DNA of 64,000 nt, from the NCBI RefSeq assembly GCF_050624435.1, contig NC_134546.1, positions 39,883,501 to 39,947,500 of the forward strand. Direction: 5' to 3'. Below, piece after piece: positions 34,015-47,512 of this stretch. The translations under genes were made by a program, and so were the position numbers. Source of the stretch: Tenrec ecaudatus. Its lineage: Eukaryota > Chordata > Mammalia > Afrosoricida > Tenrecidae. Under the pieces are notes generated by a model. The model saw only the letters and a program-made list of their open reading frames with translations. It was not told the origin of the DNA and searched no databases. The stretch's first letter is position 1, and the number at the start of each line of letters is the position of its first letter.

Positions 34015-34169
34015 GAGGCACAAGCCTGGAGAGTGTGGTGCTCAGTAAAATGAATTTCGAGTCTTTTGTAAAAAGTCTTCTTCTTGTCCGCCAGTACCGA
34101 GTGGAGGTGTATAAGAACAGAGCTGGAAACAAGGCCAGCAAGGAGAATGATTGGTATTTGGCGTTTAAG
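34015..34169 (+). CDS. MSH2: MSH2 exon 2
   Basis: 155 bp, equal to human exon 2. It encodes codons 71-122, from a split glycine through [20 protein letters not shown], the [20 protein letters not shown] block and ENDWYLAFK. It completes most of MutS domain I. The acceptor is TTTTCTCTAG before 34015 and the donor GTAAGT is at 34170. Frame joins: one base from exon 1 plus two from here; the exon ends in phase 0. Residues 72-76 (GTSLE, human AKNLQ) are the most diverged stretch of the gene seen here, at the splice junction. Confidence 0.97.
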
Positions 34170-36518
34170 GTAAGTCTTCCTTTTCATGTATTTATTGTAC
34201 TTAGAGAAAGAACGAAGAGTGTGAGTGAGTCTATGGTTGTGTGTGTTTAAAAATGTTAACCGGATTGTGGCAGCAAGCGGCTTTTAGAGATTTGAATATT
34301 CCTCAGCATGTGACTTTAAAAAAAACAGTTGTTTACTAGCGATTCAGAAAGTCAGTAGGTCGTCATTACAAGATGAATGTGAATGCTCTGTGCTTCATCA
34401 CTGTTCCAGAAACTCAGTTGCAAATAATAAGTAGCCTCGACATAACGCTGAAGACCAGCATTATGCAAGAATTTGATTTTACTGTTTCCCAAGTAGTGCT
34501 GTCACCGACAGTATCCCACAAACTGGTTCCCTGAGGGACTGGATGGGGATATGCAGCTCAGTCCTCTGCTCGTGCTGAGGGGTCTGGGAAGCTGACTCTG
34601 GTGGGGGAAGACCCTCATGGTATGAGATATAAATAATCTTAATACACATCCTCATGACTGGACACAGTCTCTAAAATTACCCCCCCCCCCCCCCGGGAAT
34701 TGTCATAAAGGAGCTACCATAAAAGAGGAATCATTCCTGGAGTAGTATGCACTTTTGTAATATGTAGACAACTTTGGGTATGTCTTTCTCTTCAGATTAT
34801 AATTTTTGTAAGTCTGGGACATTGTTAAGTGGTCATTAACTTCTTAGGTCATGCCAGAATTCTTCAATATGAAATCTTGTAATTCCTGTCTTTTAGGTCA
34901 GGGGGTGGAAATCTTAAAATATGTATCTTTATCAGTCTAAAATTAGATCTTCATCCTGATATTTTAAGAAATTTAGTATAAAACTTACTTGATTGTCCTT
35001 TATAGTTAGTTTACTAGATCTATTTTAAAAGAATAATGGTATTTGAAGTAGCTGAACTCCTTGATTTCTTTCACATGTTCTTAGTAGTAGATTTAGGGAG
35101 GTATCAGACCTGAGATAGTTAAGGTTGATTGTGCCAACCTGGCCGATACACTCATGTGGGATTAGTTGAAGGGTGGAGAGATGATGGCTTGGTGAACCTC
35201 GCCTTTCTAGTCTCGGGTCTCTTGCTCTCTGATGGTCGGACCAGGGTGCAGCTGCCTTAGTCAAGTCCCTGCTTCAGCTGGCAAGGCTGATTTCCTGCGA
35301 GACATCCCTGAGGAGAAGCCACATGGACCTGCCCTGAGTGCTGGAGCAGCCATGTGGAGACCCCTGCCAGCACTGAGATGCTTACACATTCACTGATTCG
35401 GCTTTCCTCCTGCAGTCGGCATCATTGCGTGTGTTTTGTGAGATGGAGGAGGACTTTGTAAATCGATGTTGGACATATGGGTTAATGTTGGACTTACGGG
35501 CTTGGACTGGACTGGGTTGAGATGCTTTCTGAATGTACACTTACTCTTTATATAAAACTCTCTTGTATACATATGATTTTCTGTGGATTTGTTTCTCTAA
35601 TGTACCCAGACTAACACAGAACCTTAGACCCCCTTCTACTTCAGAAAAAATAATATTATGTCCAAGGTTTTTACCTTTCCCCATGGGAGGAAGGAAACTA
35701 GGGAACTGAACATGGGATGAACAGAGAATGAAGGAGAATGCTTGCATAGTGACAAATGTAATCAATGTCACCCCACAAATTTGCTCCCTTATGTTTCCAT
35801 CTTTGCTCTTGAGTCATTGTTGCCCTTCTGTCTCGTATTGGTGGTTTTTAAGTAGAGCACCGATCTTACTGGTCAGATCCTTTATTTTGTGTGCTATTCT
35901 GCAATTTGCTAAAGGGGAATTTAGAGTGGCTCAGGATGTCAGAGTCAAGGAGACCTCTGTTCTCTTCTATTCCAGTTTGTCTGACTTCAAACAAAAAGAA
36001 TTGAGTTCCTCTTCACATTTTTCTTCCCTCTGGGACTATCCCCTGTAACCTCGGTCAGAACAGTTAGTTGTAGGTAGCTGGGCGCCATCTGTTTCTTCTG
36101 GTCTCAGGGCACACAGGCCTGTGGCATGGGTTGCCTTGTTTCTTCTCTGAGCTTTGCTTCCCTTCTCACTGTTTAGTTCCTGGCAGATTGACACCTGTCG
36201 CTGTATTGTAGGTGGCCGCTGGCAAGCCAGGACCTCAGATGCTGCTCCACTGAGATGCAGGTCCTGGCTTTTGTGACGTGTCTTCATGCCGGCAGACTGC
36301 ATTGTCCGAAGGCTGAAGTCAGTGTGGACGTCATTAGTTTGATGTGTGTCCTGGTAATCTGATGCGAGTCGGAAAGACAGGGATGCTTTGTAGAAAATGT
36401 GATAGTTTTTGGACTATACGCTTGCAAGCTATTTCTTTTTGTTAGAGTTGGAATTCTTTGCTGGTAAAGTCTAAAGTTCAACCGTCGCTGACAGTTTCTC
36501 CCCTTTATTGTTGCACAG
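34170..36518 (+). other. MSH2 intron 2 (2.3 kb)
   Basis: Contains a C-run at 34681-34694, an LTR-like repeat (35108-35622) and a MIR-like stretch at about 35936-36045. The rest (34200-35100, 36050-36518) is unassigned. Confidence 0.8.
35108..35622 (-). repeat. LTR-like ~500-bp repeat, copy 3 (antisense)
   Basis: Begins GATAGTTAAGGTTGATTGTG and ends TGTTTCTCTAATGTACCCAG plus ACTAACACAG. Among the four copies it has the clearest outer ends. Confidence 0.65.
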
Positions 36519-36797
36519 GCTTCTCCAGGCAACCTTTCGCAGTTTGAAGACATCCTGTTTAGTAACAATGATATGTCATCTTCCATTGGCGTGGTGGGCG
36601 TTAAAATGTCCACGGTTGACGGCCAGCGGCAGGTCGGCGTCGGGTACGTGGACTCCATTCAGAGGAAGCTCGGGCTGTGTGAGTTCCCCGACAACGACCA
36701 GTTCTCCAATCTCGAAGCTCTCTTGGTTCAGATCGGACCCAAGGAATGCATCCTGCCAGGAGGAGAGACGGCCGGAGATATGGGGAAGCTGAGGCAG
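36519..36797 (+). CDS. MSH2: MSH2 exon 3
   Basis: 279 bp, equal to human exon 3, phase 0 at both ends (codons 123-215). It runs from [20 protein letters not shown] through [30 protein letters not shown] and [16 protein letters not shown] to [13 protein letters not shown]. This is the end of domain I and the first half of the MutS connector domain (domain II), which links mismatch binding to the ATPase and contacts downstream factors. The acceptor is TTGCACAG before 36519 and the donor GTAAGG is at 36798. Conservation is very high, with mainly conservative changes from human. Confidence 0.97.
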
Positions 36798-37622
36798 GTA
36801 AGGAAAGCTGAGTCTGCGTGGAGGGAGGCTGTTTCATTTGGAAAACTATGCAGTGAAAGTCTCCAGTCTTGGTATCTAACTACAATACCTTGTCTTTTTG
36901 AAGAGTGTTCTGAAGTTAGCTGGTTCAGGAAACATTGCATCTTTCCCATAGAGGACAGCAGAACAAGAGGCTTCTTTACAAAGACTTTCTCTACTTCAGA
37001 CCAATTTCCTTTCTCCTTCCCTTCCTCTTTCCTTTGGAAAGTAGCAGACTGCCAACCTTCAAGTATTCAGCACTGATTAAAGAAAGTGATTTGAAAGAAA
37101 ACTATAATACAGTTCTGTATTTAGCATGGATTTATCAGATATGCAAAATGTAATCCTTTGGGTTACATTGGCGTCATTGCAGGATAATCCTCGTGATTTG
37201 AGAGACTCTTCCTCCTCTTTCTTAGTTCCGGGAAGCTCCGACCCATTGCCATTTGTGTGAGTGTGTGGTTTGTTACTGAGCTGCTGCTTCCTCCAAGGAC
37301 AGCGTGCTCTCAGGATTCTTTCCCGGTTTCAGGCTTCAGATACTCCGAGAATTGTTTGGGAAGTACTCGCCAGATCTCCTGTGGGCATTTAGTCTGTAGA
37401 TTTTAAAAATGTGTGTCTGAGGGAGCTTCAAAAAGTTCCTGGAAGATTCTGTTACCTTTTCATTCCAGCATCCCACGGCTCTCGGAAGCCCCCCGCCCGT
37501 GTGGCCGCCACAGCAGCGCCGCGCCGGTTGATGGCCGATGAGCCCGTGCCACGCTGTGCTCATCCGTGTTGGCGGCTACTTTTCTCACGGCAAGGTCATT
37601 TAAAGTGTTTCTTGTAAAATAG
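36798..37622 (+). other. MSH2 intron 3 (825 bp)
   Basis: No gene or confidently named repeat. The 37411-37600 segment has GAGGGAGCTTCAAAAAGTTC, then GC-rich sequence of unknown origin. Confidence 0.75.
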
Positions 37623-37769
37623 GTTATTCTGAGAGGAGGAATTTTGATCACGGACAGAAAAAGAACGGAATTTTCCACAAAAGATATTTGTCAGGATCTC
37701 AACCGGTTACTGAAAGCCAAGAAGGGAGAACAGATGAACAGTGCTGTCTTGCCAGAAATGGAGAATCAG
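37623..37769 (+). CDS. MSH2: MSH2 exon 4
   Basis: 147 bp, equal to human exon 4, phase 0 at both ends (codons 216-264). It encodes [34 protein letters not shown] and [15 protein letters not shown], within the connector domain. The acceptor is GTAAAATAG before 37623 and the donor GTCAGT is at 37770. There are several substitutions relative to human (V for I, L for Q, C for Y) but no break. Confidence 0.97.
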
Positions 37770-38039
37770 GTCAGTGGACTGCGAGTGTGAATCTTCCGAA
37801 ATTATAGTCGGGGCATTGTATACAGGTACTTCTTCCACGTTATCTCAGAACCTAACCTGGGGATCAGAGATAGCTTGCTTATTTGGTTTCTGATTCAAGT
37901 GGTAAAAATGACTAGGAAAACTTGAATTTAGCCTCGAGTGTAATAATGTCTTTATATCATACTGCGTATGTCCTTGGGGAGGAGAAGGTTTGCGGCCTGC
38001 GTTTGAACACTTGAATAGAAAGAAGGTCTGATCACTGTC

Positions 38040-38240
38040 TCTGCATAGTGAGTGGACGGAAGAAAGACTGGCTCTGTATCTCATTGTTTCCCAGCTGTGG
38101 ACGCAGCCTTTGACAAATGACTTCACCGACGTGGGAGGCAATCTCCCCAGTGTTAAGTAGGATAAAAAAATACCTGTCTCAGAGGACAGCTATGGAGATT
38201 AGGAGATAATAAGCGTGAATCCATCTACAGCACATAATAA
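38040..38240 (+). mobile_element. MIR SINE
   Basis: TGACAAATGACTTCACCGAC, AATACCTGTCTCAGAGGACA and TATGGAGATTAGGAGATAAT follow the MIR layout (losing-control box, then the GATTAAATGAGATAAT region). Confidence 0.6.
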
Positions 38241-38489
38241 TCGTGTAGCAGATATCACATCTAAGCAGTTTGACTCAAAATCTGGTGTGGGTTATGTGTG
38301 ATTAGTGGTTAAAATGAATATGTAAACAACAACTTTCAGTGGGGTTTGATTGGTTGAAGTGGATCTCATTGGTCCAATGCTGGATGCCAGGGGACTAGAG
38401 GTGCGTTTTTATGGTAAAATTTTGGAAACTCTGGTGATTCACTGATCAGGAAAAAGAAAACTTGTCTGTTTAAGCAAGGTCCAATTCCC

Positions 38490-38640
38490 CACAAACCCAT
38501 TAACTGCCAAGTTAACCCCAGCTCATGACTCACAGTGATCCTATAAGACAGAGTCTGAGGATCCTTCCAGAATCCCACTGCCACACAGTTCTAATGTGAT
38601 GGCTGATGGGTTAGCAACTGAGCATTTAACCACGCTCCTT
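38490..38640 (-). mobile_element. AfroSINE copy
   Basis: GCTCATGACTCACAGTGATC, CTATAAGACAGAGTCTGAGG and a shortened head. Confidence 0.6.
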
Positions 38641-39594
38641 TCAGGGATCTATTTAAATAAGACAGCAAATTTTATAACTGCTTATAGTTTTCAAAGTAAA
38701 TTTCAAACTAGCACGAACTTTTGGTTAGTCTGACTGTCCGGCTATCATTTTATTTTGACATCATTATTCATGAAGTAATAGTTTGAGCCCATTGAAAATC
38801 TAGCCAATTCTGCTGTTCATAATGGCAATAAACCCGTGTGGATGAGTGAGCAGTAGTCCCACTATTAAAGAACCTCTGCTGCCTGATCCGACACTGGCTG
38901 CCCTGGTAGCATCTCCCCGTGGTCCTAGACGCCACCTCTGATCCTCGCCAGGTCGCAGCTGTCTCAGGAGTCGGAGGCCTCTGCCCTGTCTGCCAGCTTG
39001 GGGTGGTCGGACACCTGCTGGGTCAGAGCTCCTAAACCAGCAAATACGGCTGGAAGGCTCTGGGTCAAGGCCAGTCTTGCTGGTTATAAACGAGATCTCT
39101 GGAACCAGAAGGAGGCCACAACTCTTCTGAAAAGTGAAGCTATTTATGCCCAAGATGAAAATTGAAGATGTTTAGTTTAAAGAGGCACGCTTATGCGTAC
39201 AAAATAGAAAGCAACAGTGACCCCTGGTGGCAAACCTCACAGCTAGGGTCGTCTGGGCAAGGTGGCACCTGCCAAATCCTGAAGCAAGGTACTTGCTAAG
39301 CAAGGCCTTTGGATACCGAATCCGCACGATGCTGTGTGTCTCTCCGAAAGACTTAAACTTAATGAAAAGCAAATAAATAAAATTGTGGATGTGCTTTTTA
39401 AAAAAAAATTGCGCTTTGAGAACGGAGGCGCATCTGACGCAAGACACGATCATTTTCACTTGCCTTTTACACCCGTAAAACGTGGACAGTGGAAAAGGAA
39501 GCCCGGGGAAGAACGGATGCATTTGTGGTGTGTGTTGGTGAGGACCATTGAACATACGGGAACTGCTAGACAGACAGACACATCTGTCGTGGAG

Positions 39595-39842
39595 GAGACA
39601 CAGCCAGAATGCTCCTTGGAAGTGAAGATAGTGAGATTTATCTGACTTACTTTAGACGGGTCACCGGGGAGCCAGTTCCTGGAGAAGGCTATCCTGCCTG
39701 GTCAGTGCAGGATCGACACGGGGCCGTGGCGGTGGGCTCAAACAGCAGTGATCGTGGGCATGGTGCACGCCGGGCGGTATTGCCTTCTGTTCTCTGTGAG
39801 GTGGCTGTGAGTCGGGGCGACTCCACAGCCTGGTAATAACAA
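39595..39842 (+). mobile_element. RTE/BovB 3' tail
   Basis: CAGCCAGAATGCTCCTTGGA, GTTCCTGGAGAAGGCTATCC, CGGTATTGCCTTCTGTTCTC and TGTGAGTCGGGGCGACTCCA; a good match to the family 3' end. Confidence 0.7.
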
Positions 39843-40116
39843 GGGTTCTGTTTGGGGACATGCCAGAATTACCCATTTTACTCCTGGTGGGCATTTGGGC
39901 AGGTTGAACTTTTGACCACGAAAATATGCTACAATTGCAGTAAATTTTCACTGTGTAAAAATTGGATTAAAATTCTACGAGGTTTATTTAAATTTTACCT
40001 ACATTTTTGTTTATGGATTGGGAAAGAGCACTAACGAAAGTGAGAGTGTTCAAAATTCATTTTCATTTTGGCTTTTTCAAAACCTCTAGATGTATAGCAA
40101 CTTCTCTCTCTTTTAG

Positions 40117-41145
<1,029 letters not shown>

Positions 41146-41389
41146 TAGGCTCCGCAAAGAGCCTACTTTTCTGAAGAATGACTTACTTAGGAAAATAATA
41201 TTTCTAGGGAAATGGTCAACATAAGGAGGACGTGGGAAGAGTTCTGTTGCCTTGTGGAGATTGCAAACAGTGCTAGGAAACAAAGTATGTATGAGTCGTG
41301 CGGAAAGCCAAATCACAGTTCAGACATGCACCACAACACAGTGGTGGTGGACAGGGAGCGTGGCAGAGCATCTGCACAGCACAGTCTGA

Positions 41390-41575
41390 GGAGCCGAGGG
41401 CTTTGGGTCAGAGCTTGCTTCTACCAGTGGAGTGTGCTCACTGCGTTATTCTTAGGCAAGTTTCTCAGCCCCCTGTAGCGCGGTCTCTTTGTCTTTAGAA
41501 TGAAATGAGTACTTGCAACAACTCCATTGGGGGCTGTGAGGACTAGGTGCCTTCAGATGTATAAAGGACATTGAA
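41390..41575 (+). mobile_element. MIR SINE
   Basis: TTCTTAGGCAAGTTTCTCAG, CTTTGTCTTTAGAATGAAAT and GGGGCTGTGAGGACTAGGTG match the MIR core and 3' half in order. Confidence 0.7.
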
Positions 41576-41696
41576 TGGTGCCGGGGGCTATGGACGCACT
41601 TTTTCTCCATGAAGAGGGTTCAAGGCAGCCTAAGCTGAAGAAATTTAAAACCGAGTATGGGGAAAGTTGTAAAATTGAATGAATATGAATAGCAGT

Positions 41697-41731
41697 TGGA
41701 GAGAGGGAGAGAGACAGAGAGAGAGAGAGAG
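41697..41731. repeat. (GA)n purine tract
   Basis: GAGAGAGGGAGAGAGACAGA followed by a (GA)n run; a C-run lies at 41753-41763. Confidence 0.9.
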
Positions 41732-42809
41732 CTTTATCTAAACAAGCAAACGCCCCCCCCCCCACACTTTTCTGAAACAAAGGACAGTCACTGAAACAGC
41801 TCCCAAGCTGTAGCAGACTCATTCAGTGTATTTTCTTCAGATTTGCAGATCGAAAGAAGTAATTAGAACATCTATGTATTTGGACCCTGGAAAACCCGGG
41901 GCTGTTATCGGAATTAGCACTAGAAGGCAAGCTCAGAATGGAAGATTTTGTCTAGCGGCTCAAGATTCTTGTCACAGGGGATCTGGGGGTCCTCGATCCC
42001 TGACTCATTAGAAACGCCACTTGTGAAGATGGTTTTAGCTTCCTTGCAGCTGCCTTTTCTCTCTTTAATCCTACTGAGTTTTGTCTCCTTTGGAAGGAAG
42101 GCAGGCGTGGATTTTCAAGGCCCAGCACTGAAACTCCACAGAGACAGACACTCTGCCCCTGCTTTCCCTCCTCACATCCCCTCGCTGTGAGGGCGCACAC
42201 CTCACGCAAACCTGCCTGCAGGTCTTTGCACAAAAGCAGTCTTCAACTGTTTTTTCCTCCCAACAAATCACATTGTTCTTAATCTTCATTATTGATTTGA
42301 GGTAAATCCAGCACCCCCGCCCACCCCTCCTTGTCCCAGTGGTGGTAGTAGTAGTAGTGGAACCTCTCAGTGAGGTGTTCATTTTGCAGTATGTGGCTGT
42401 GTCCATTTAGGACAGCTAAGCTTTCTCTTCTTCTTATGCGACCAAGATTGACGGATGGGACTAGGTTTTGAGTTTGGCGCCTGCATCTTGTCCAGTGTTG
42501 TGTCCAGGGTCAGGGTCAGGGTCAGGAACAGTGATGGCACTGGAGCTGCTTGTGCACGGTTTACTGTACACTAATGGAGTCCCTTGTGCACTCTTGTTTG
42601 CCAGTGGAGTTCCTTCATCCTCCCGTGAAGGGGGTGGTGGTGCCGTGCCTGCTCTGGCCGGGTATTTCGCTGAGTGCCACCCAGTCATCAGCTCTGCGCC
42701 ACCCTTGGCCGCACTGTGCCCCATTGCTTGCGTTTGACGTCATTATATCCAAAATGGACTGTATCAGAAATGAAAACTTGCCTCCATGTTCTTTTACGTA
42801 TCTCTGAGT

Positions 42810-43352
42810 TACGTTATGTGTTTTTTTTGTTGATAATTTAGTAACCTTTTATTTTTTTTAAAACAATTTATTAGGGGCTCATACAACTCTTATCACAGTC
42901 CATACATATACATACATCAATTGTATAAGGCATATCTGTGCATTCTTTTCCCTAATCATTTTCTTTTTTTTTTCTCTCCTTTTAACATTTTATTAGGGAC
43001 TCATACAACTCTAATCACAATCCATACATATACATACATCAATTGTATAAAGCACATCCATACATTCCCTGCCCCAATCATTCTCAAAGCATTTGCTCTC
43101 CACTTAAGCCCTTTGCATCAGGTCCTCTTTTTTTTTTTCCCCTCCCTCCCCGCTCCTCCCTCCCTCATGTGCCCTTGGTAATTTATACATCGTTATTTTG
43201 TCATATCTTGCCCTATCCGGAGTCTCCCTTCCCCCCTTCTCTGCCGTCCCTCTCCCAGGGAAGAGGTCACATGTGGATCCTTGTAATCAGTTCCCCCTTT
43301 CCAACCCACTCACCCTCCACTCTCCCAGCATCGCCCCTACGTTATGTGTTTT
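42810..43352 (-). mobile_element. Young L1 3' fragment with duplicated tail and perfect 15-bp target duplication
   Basis: The L1 body is 42825-43337, flanked by TACGTTATGTGTTTT at 42810-42824 and 43338-43352. Read on the minus strand it gives the distal 3' UTR, a first tail ending CCCTAATAAAATGTT, an A-rich spacer, a partial second tail (AATGATTAGGG to CCCCTAATAAATTG), an A-run, 18 non-L1 bases (GGTTACTAAATTATCAAC) and a final A-run. It is nearly identical over about 300 bp to the copy at 56658-57035. Confidence 0.9.
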
Positions 43353-44012
43353 ACCATTCATCTTTCCACTCACTCACCTGCACTTACACCGAGTCCCGGT
43401 GTCAGGTTTCAGTCAGGGCACGGACGGACACATTTCCCACGAGACTGTTTATTACCTTTTAGGAGCGAGTTTCTAGGAATTTCTTTTTCATTTTCTACTT
43501 AGCTGTTTGGTACAACTGTACACTAGAAACCCTGTCCATATACAGGATTTTCCCCTACTTTCTGGTAGGTTCCAAGGGCCCTCATGTTTGCATAGATTGC
43601 ACTGTTGCTTTTGTCTTTTGAGTTTTTTTCGTCTGGTCTTTCAGAGGTTTATTTGCTGTCTTGGTAAGTTCTGCACATTTTTCAAAGTTAGAAATACCCT
43701 TTTGTGAAGGATATTGATATATGATCTATATATGTTTTGGCATATAAAATCATTTACTCTTGGGAAGCTGGCGAAATGCTTTGTGAATGTGAATTTGGTA
43801 TTCATATTGATTTCTAGTTTTTAATAGGGTATTTTTTTTTGCCCCCACCCTCACTCCCACCCTCAATAGGGTATTTTTATATAAAGTTTAATACCATTAA
43901 TGTGGCAGACTTATTCTTAGAAACAGGACTTCCACAGAATGAGCGCTAGAAATTCAGACATGAGTGGTGCTTGTGTGATGGGATATCAAGCCTCTTGAGA
44001 TCATGTCTTTCC

Positions 44013-44160
44013 AGGGCCACTAGATGGCTCTCCAGGTTGTGCTTTCGTTCTGGAAGGTTGGCAGTTCAAACCCACCAGTAGCTTCAGGGGAGAAAGATGA
44101 GGCCGTTTGTTTTGCAGGGCTGCAGTTAGTGGGGATAGTCTTGGCAGCCCGGTGGTTTGT
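44013..44160 (+). mobile_element. AfroSINE copy
   Basis: AGGTTGGCAGTTCAAACCCA, GGGGAGAAAGATGAGGCCGT and a truncated tail. Confidence 0.65.
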
Positions 44161-44466
44161 CTTACTGACCTCTTTGTGCAAATTGTTTGCCTTAAAATAT
44201 TAACCGAAAGATTGGCCTTTTGAACCCCTCCCCCCCAGTGGCACCTCAGAAGAAAGGCCTGGTGCTTTCCTTCCATAGAATTAGAACCATTGAGGAAACA
44301 TGGGTTGCTGAAGGACCCACTGCATGGGTAGCTGGCATTGCTGCTGGTATTAACTGGTATCACATGACACTGCAGTGACCAATCCAAAATGTTCTTACTT
44401 TCCGCAAGGTGGCCACCCCATCCCACTTCACTCTTAAGCAAGTGATTTCCTTGTACTTCTTTTTTA

Positions 44467-44770
44467 AAAATCATTTTATTGGGGACTCATTCAACTGTTA
44501 TCACAATCCATCCATCCATCCATTGTATGTCAAGCACATTTGTACATTGGCTGCCATCACCATTCTCAAAATACTTGCTTTCTACTTGAGCCCTTGGTGT
44601 CAGCTCTCCATTTATCTCCCCGCTCACCCCTCCCTCATGAACCCTTGATAATATATAAATTATTATTTCATCATAGTCTTACACTGTCCTACATCCCCCT
44701 TCCCCCACTTTTCTGTTGTCCGTCCCCCAGGGAGGAGATTATAGATAGATCCTTGTAATCGGTTCCCTGT
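44467..44770 (-). mobile_element. L1 3' tail, antisense
   Basis: AATCATTTTATTGGGGACTC, CATTGTATGTCAAGCACATT and TTGAGCCCTTGGTGTCAGC through GATAGATCCTTGTAATCGG. Confidence 0.87.
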
Positions 44771-45794
44771 GGTTTCCTTCTTAATGTAGAAAACCCCCAA
44801 AGGGATCTGTAAATACAGCTTCTCAGAAGAGTGCCCCTTTTTCTTTCTGTTTTGCTCTTGGCTATATATAGGTCCCCCCCCCCCTTCCCCTCTTCAGTGT
44901 TGTATTCGCCTCTTAAATTCTATTGCTGCGAATCCCAGTGGCCTGCAGTGTGCGCAGAGGAAACTGCAAATTGCCACCCCCACCCCGCCCGGGGGTTCTC
45001 TGCTTCCTTGCCTCTCCACGGAGCGTGTAGTTGTACTTTGTGTCTTGGCTGTTAGATGCCGCAGTAAGTGGAAACACGGCTGTCTCTGCCTCAGGGGGGA
45101 TTCTGTGTTTCACACCTTGCTGTACACGCATTTTCTTTCTCTCCCTGTGGCCCAGCACAGTCGATTAGGTGAGTGGTGTTGACCCGGGAACCTTAGGTCC
45201 AGAAAAGAATGAAGTGGGTGTCCTGGAAGCCGTTTACCTCCGAGCTCATGTTCAGCCCCGCAGTTGATACAGCCTCACATTGCACTCGGCCTGAAGATGA
45301 GGAGCCAGAAGTGCGAGTGTCAGAGAAAGGACAGAGTGCTGATTGAAAGGCGCCCACGTTTCAGGAGTCGTTCATGATTGCCTGCCAGACCTTTAGGAGC
45401 CACTGACCCTGACCCTTCAAAACCCGAAGGCATGCTCCCCAGGCAGCGCGGGTCCATGTGACGGGTGTGTCCTATGGTGGCGGCAGGACGCCGCTCCCCT
45501 AACATTGTGATTCAGAAGTGGCACTGTCATGGAAACAGGGAGCAGAGCAGTCTTTTTTTTTAGCTTTTAGACAGAAACTGACACTATCATTATGTCTGAA
45601 GTGACAGACGGAATAGACCTGTGAAACCAGCAATTTATGGAGCTTTTGAATGGTAAACAGACCAAAGATGGAGGGGCTGTTGCTATTTTGACGGGCTGTC
45701 TTTTTTAGAAGATTTTTCCTTAAGCTGTTTCATGTGTAAGTAAGTAAATGTTCTTACCAGAACTTTACAACTGAAAATGGTAGAAATTTTTTAA

Positions 45795-46050
45795 TAATCA
45801 TTTTATTGGCTCATACAGCTCTTATCACAAGCCATACATCCATCGTGTCAAGCACATTTGTACATATGTGGCCATCATTTTCAAAACTTTTTCTTTCTAT
45901 TTGAACCCTTGGTATCAGCTCACTTTCCCTCCCCCCCTCACAAGTTCTTGATATTTTATAAATTATTATTTTTTATGTCTCACACCGACTGCTGTCTCCC
46001 TTGGAGGGGGTTATATGTAAGATCATTGTGATCATTTCCCCATAAAAGAA
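45795..46050 (-). mobile_element. L1 3' tail, antisense
   Basis: AATCATTTTATTGGCTCATA, CATCGTGTCAAGCACATTTG and TTGAACCCTTGGTATCAGC. It is internally shortened near 45996. Confidence 0.82.
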
Positions 46051-46494
46051 CTTTTAGGTTGATTTTTTTTCTTTTGTAAGTTGTTATTTGAGAAGTTGCC
46101 CAAGTAGAGCTGAAATGTTGTGAGGTGTCAAGGTCTGTCTGATGCATGGCAGCCCCCGTGGACAACAGACAAAAACACCTCCCAGTTCCATGCCATCTTC
46201 ACAACTATATTAGCCCTTCTCTCCCTCTTTTTTTATTGTGAGAACTTACGGGTTTCTTGATTCTTTGATTCAGACTTCTCTGTAAGCACCGCATGAGAGA
46301 CTTAACTGACATTTCAAGGCTGGGCCCTCCCCAGTGGGGGAGGGTGGTTTGTACTGTTATCCCCCTGCCTAGTGATCTTTGTGCCGGTGACCCTTGACTA
46401 AACTTGGGACAGCCCAGGTCGAGCTCAGGAGAGTGTGGGGCTGGCTGCATCGCCTGCTCCTACCTGGACTCTCCCTTGCTCTCCTGGGCTTGCA

Positions 46495-46676
46495 CGAGTC
46501 AAGTTCATTTCAATTCCTGGAGACCCTAGAGCAAAGTAGAACGGACTCCCTGTCGGATGCCTTTGGTTGTAGTCTTTCTGGGAGCAGATTCACATGGCCA
46601 GGACTTCTCTCCTGCTGTTCACCACTGGCCTTTTTGACTAGCAGCTGAGGACCTAGCCACGGGGCCACCAGGGTTC
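46495..46676 (-). mobile_element. AfroSINE copy, diverged
   Basis: CAAAGTAGAACGGACTCCCT, CTTTTTGACTAGCAGCTGAG and GGGGCCACCAGGGTTCC. Confidence 0.6.
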
Positions 46677-46871
46677 CGTCCTAACTCCATTTCCTGGTTC
46701 GTTTTGTGAACTTGGTAGCAGATTTTCTTCCACTAGTTTGTAATTTGCTACAACAATGTCTGCATAGCCAGGGGTCTGGATGTTCTCTTGACATCCTGTG
46801 GGCTTTCTGTGACCTTTAATTTGCATATTTTTTTCTGTTGTGTTGTTTTTAATAAAAATAGTCATATACCC

Positions 46872-47512
46872 TTCAGGAGAGGAGATGGGTCAATGAGAGT
46901 GCGAGGTAGTACCGATGAAGAACACAGCTTTTCCCCGGGTCCTGGATGCTTCCTCCCCCCAGCTACCATGATCCGAATTCTACCTTGCAGGGCTGGATAG
47001 GGCAGAGGTTGTACACTGGTACATATGGGGGCTGGAGGCACAGGGAATCCAGGGTGGATGATACCTTCAGGACCAAGGGTGTGAGGGGTGATGCTGGGAG
47101 AGCGGAGGGCGAGTGGGTTGGAAAGGGGGAACTGATTACAGGGGTCCACGTGTGACCTCCTCAGTGGGAGAGGGACGGCAGAGAAGGGGGGGGGGGAGGG
47201 AGACTCCGGATAGGGCAAGATATGACAAAATAACGATGTATAAATTACCAAGGGCACATGAGGAAGGGGGGAGCGGGGAGGGAGGGGAAAAAAAAGAGGA
47301 CCTGATGCAAAGGGCTTAGGTGGAGAGCAAATGCATTGAGAATGATTGGGGCAGGGAATGTATGGATGTGCTTTATACAATTGATGTATGTATATGTATG
47401 GATTGTGGTAAGAGTTGTGTGAGTCCCTAATAAAATATAAAAAAAAAAAATTGCTTGAGCCCCCAATACAATGATTTAAAAAACAAAACAAAAAAAAGAG
47501 TTGTACAAGCCC
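46872..47512 (+). mobile_element. L1 3' UTR end, sense, followed by two more tail ends
   Basis: Distal 3' UTR from GCTTTTCCCCGGGTCCTGGA through GACAAAATAACGATGTATAA to GAGTCCCTAATAAAATATAA. Then come a second end (TTGCTTGAGCCCCCAATACA) and a third (GTTGTACAAGCCCCTATAAC). It is the sense-strand counterpart of the young copies at 42825 and 56658. Confidence 0.85.

Larger units (their letters stand above)
37770..40116 (+). other. MSH2 intron 4 (2.3 kb)
   Basis: Contains a MIR (about 38040-38240), a SINE and an RTE tail, listed separately. 38645-39590 holds no recognised feature. Confidence 0.8.

Noticed and set aside
46862-47491. A 209-codon open frame on the minus strand and similar frames at 56594-57199, 42921-43462 and 31942-32484
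   Set aside because: They are translations of antisense L1 3' tails. Near-identical phrases recur at every tail copy and the sequence is non-coding.
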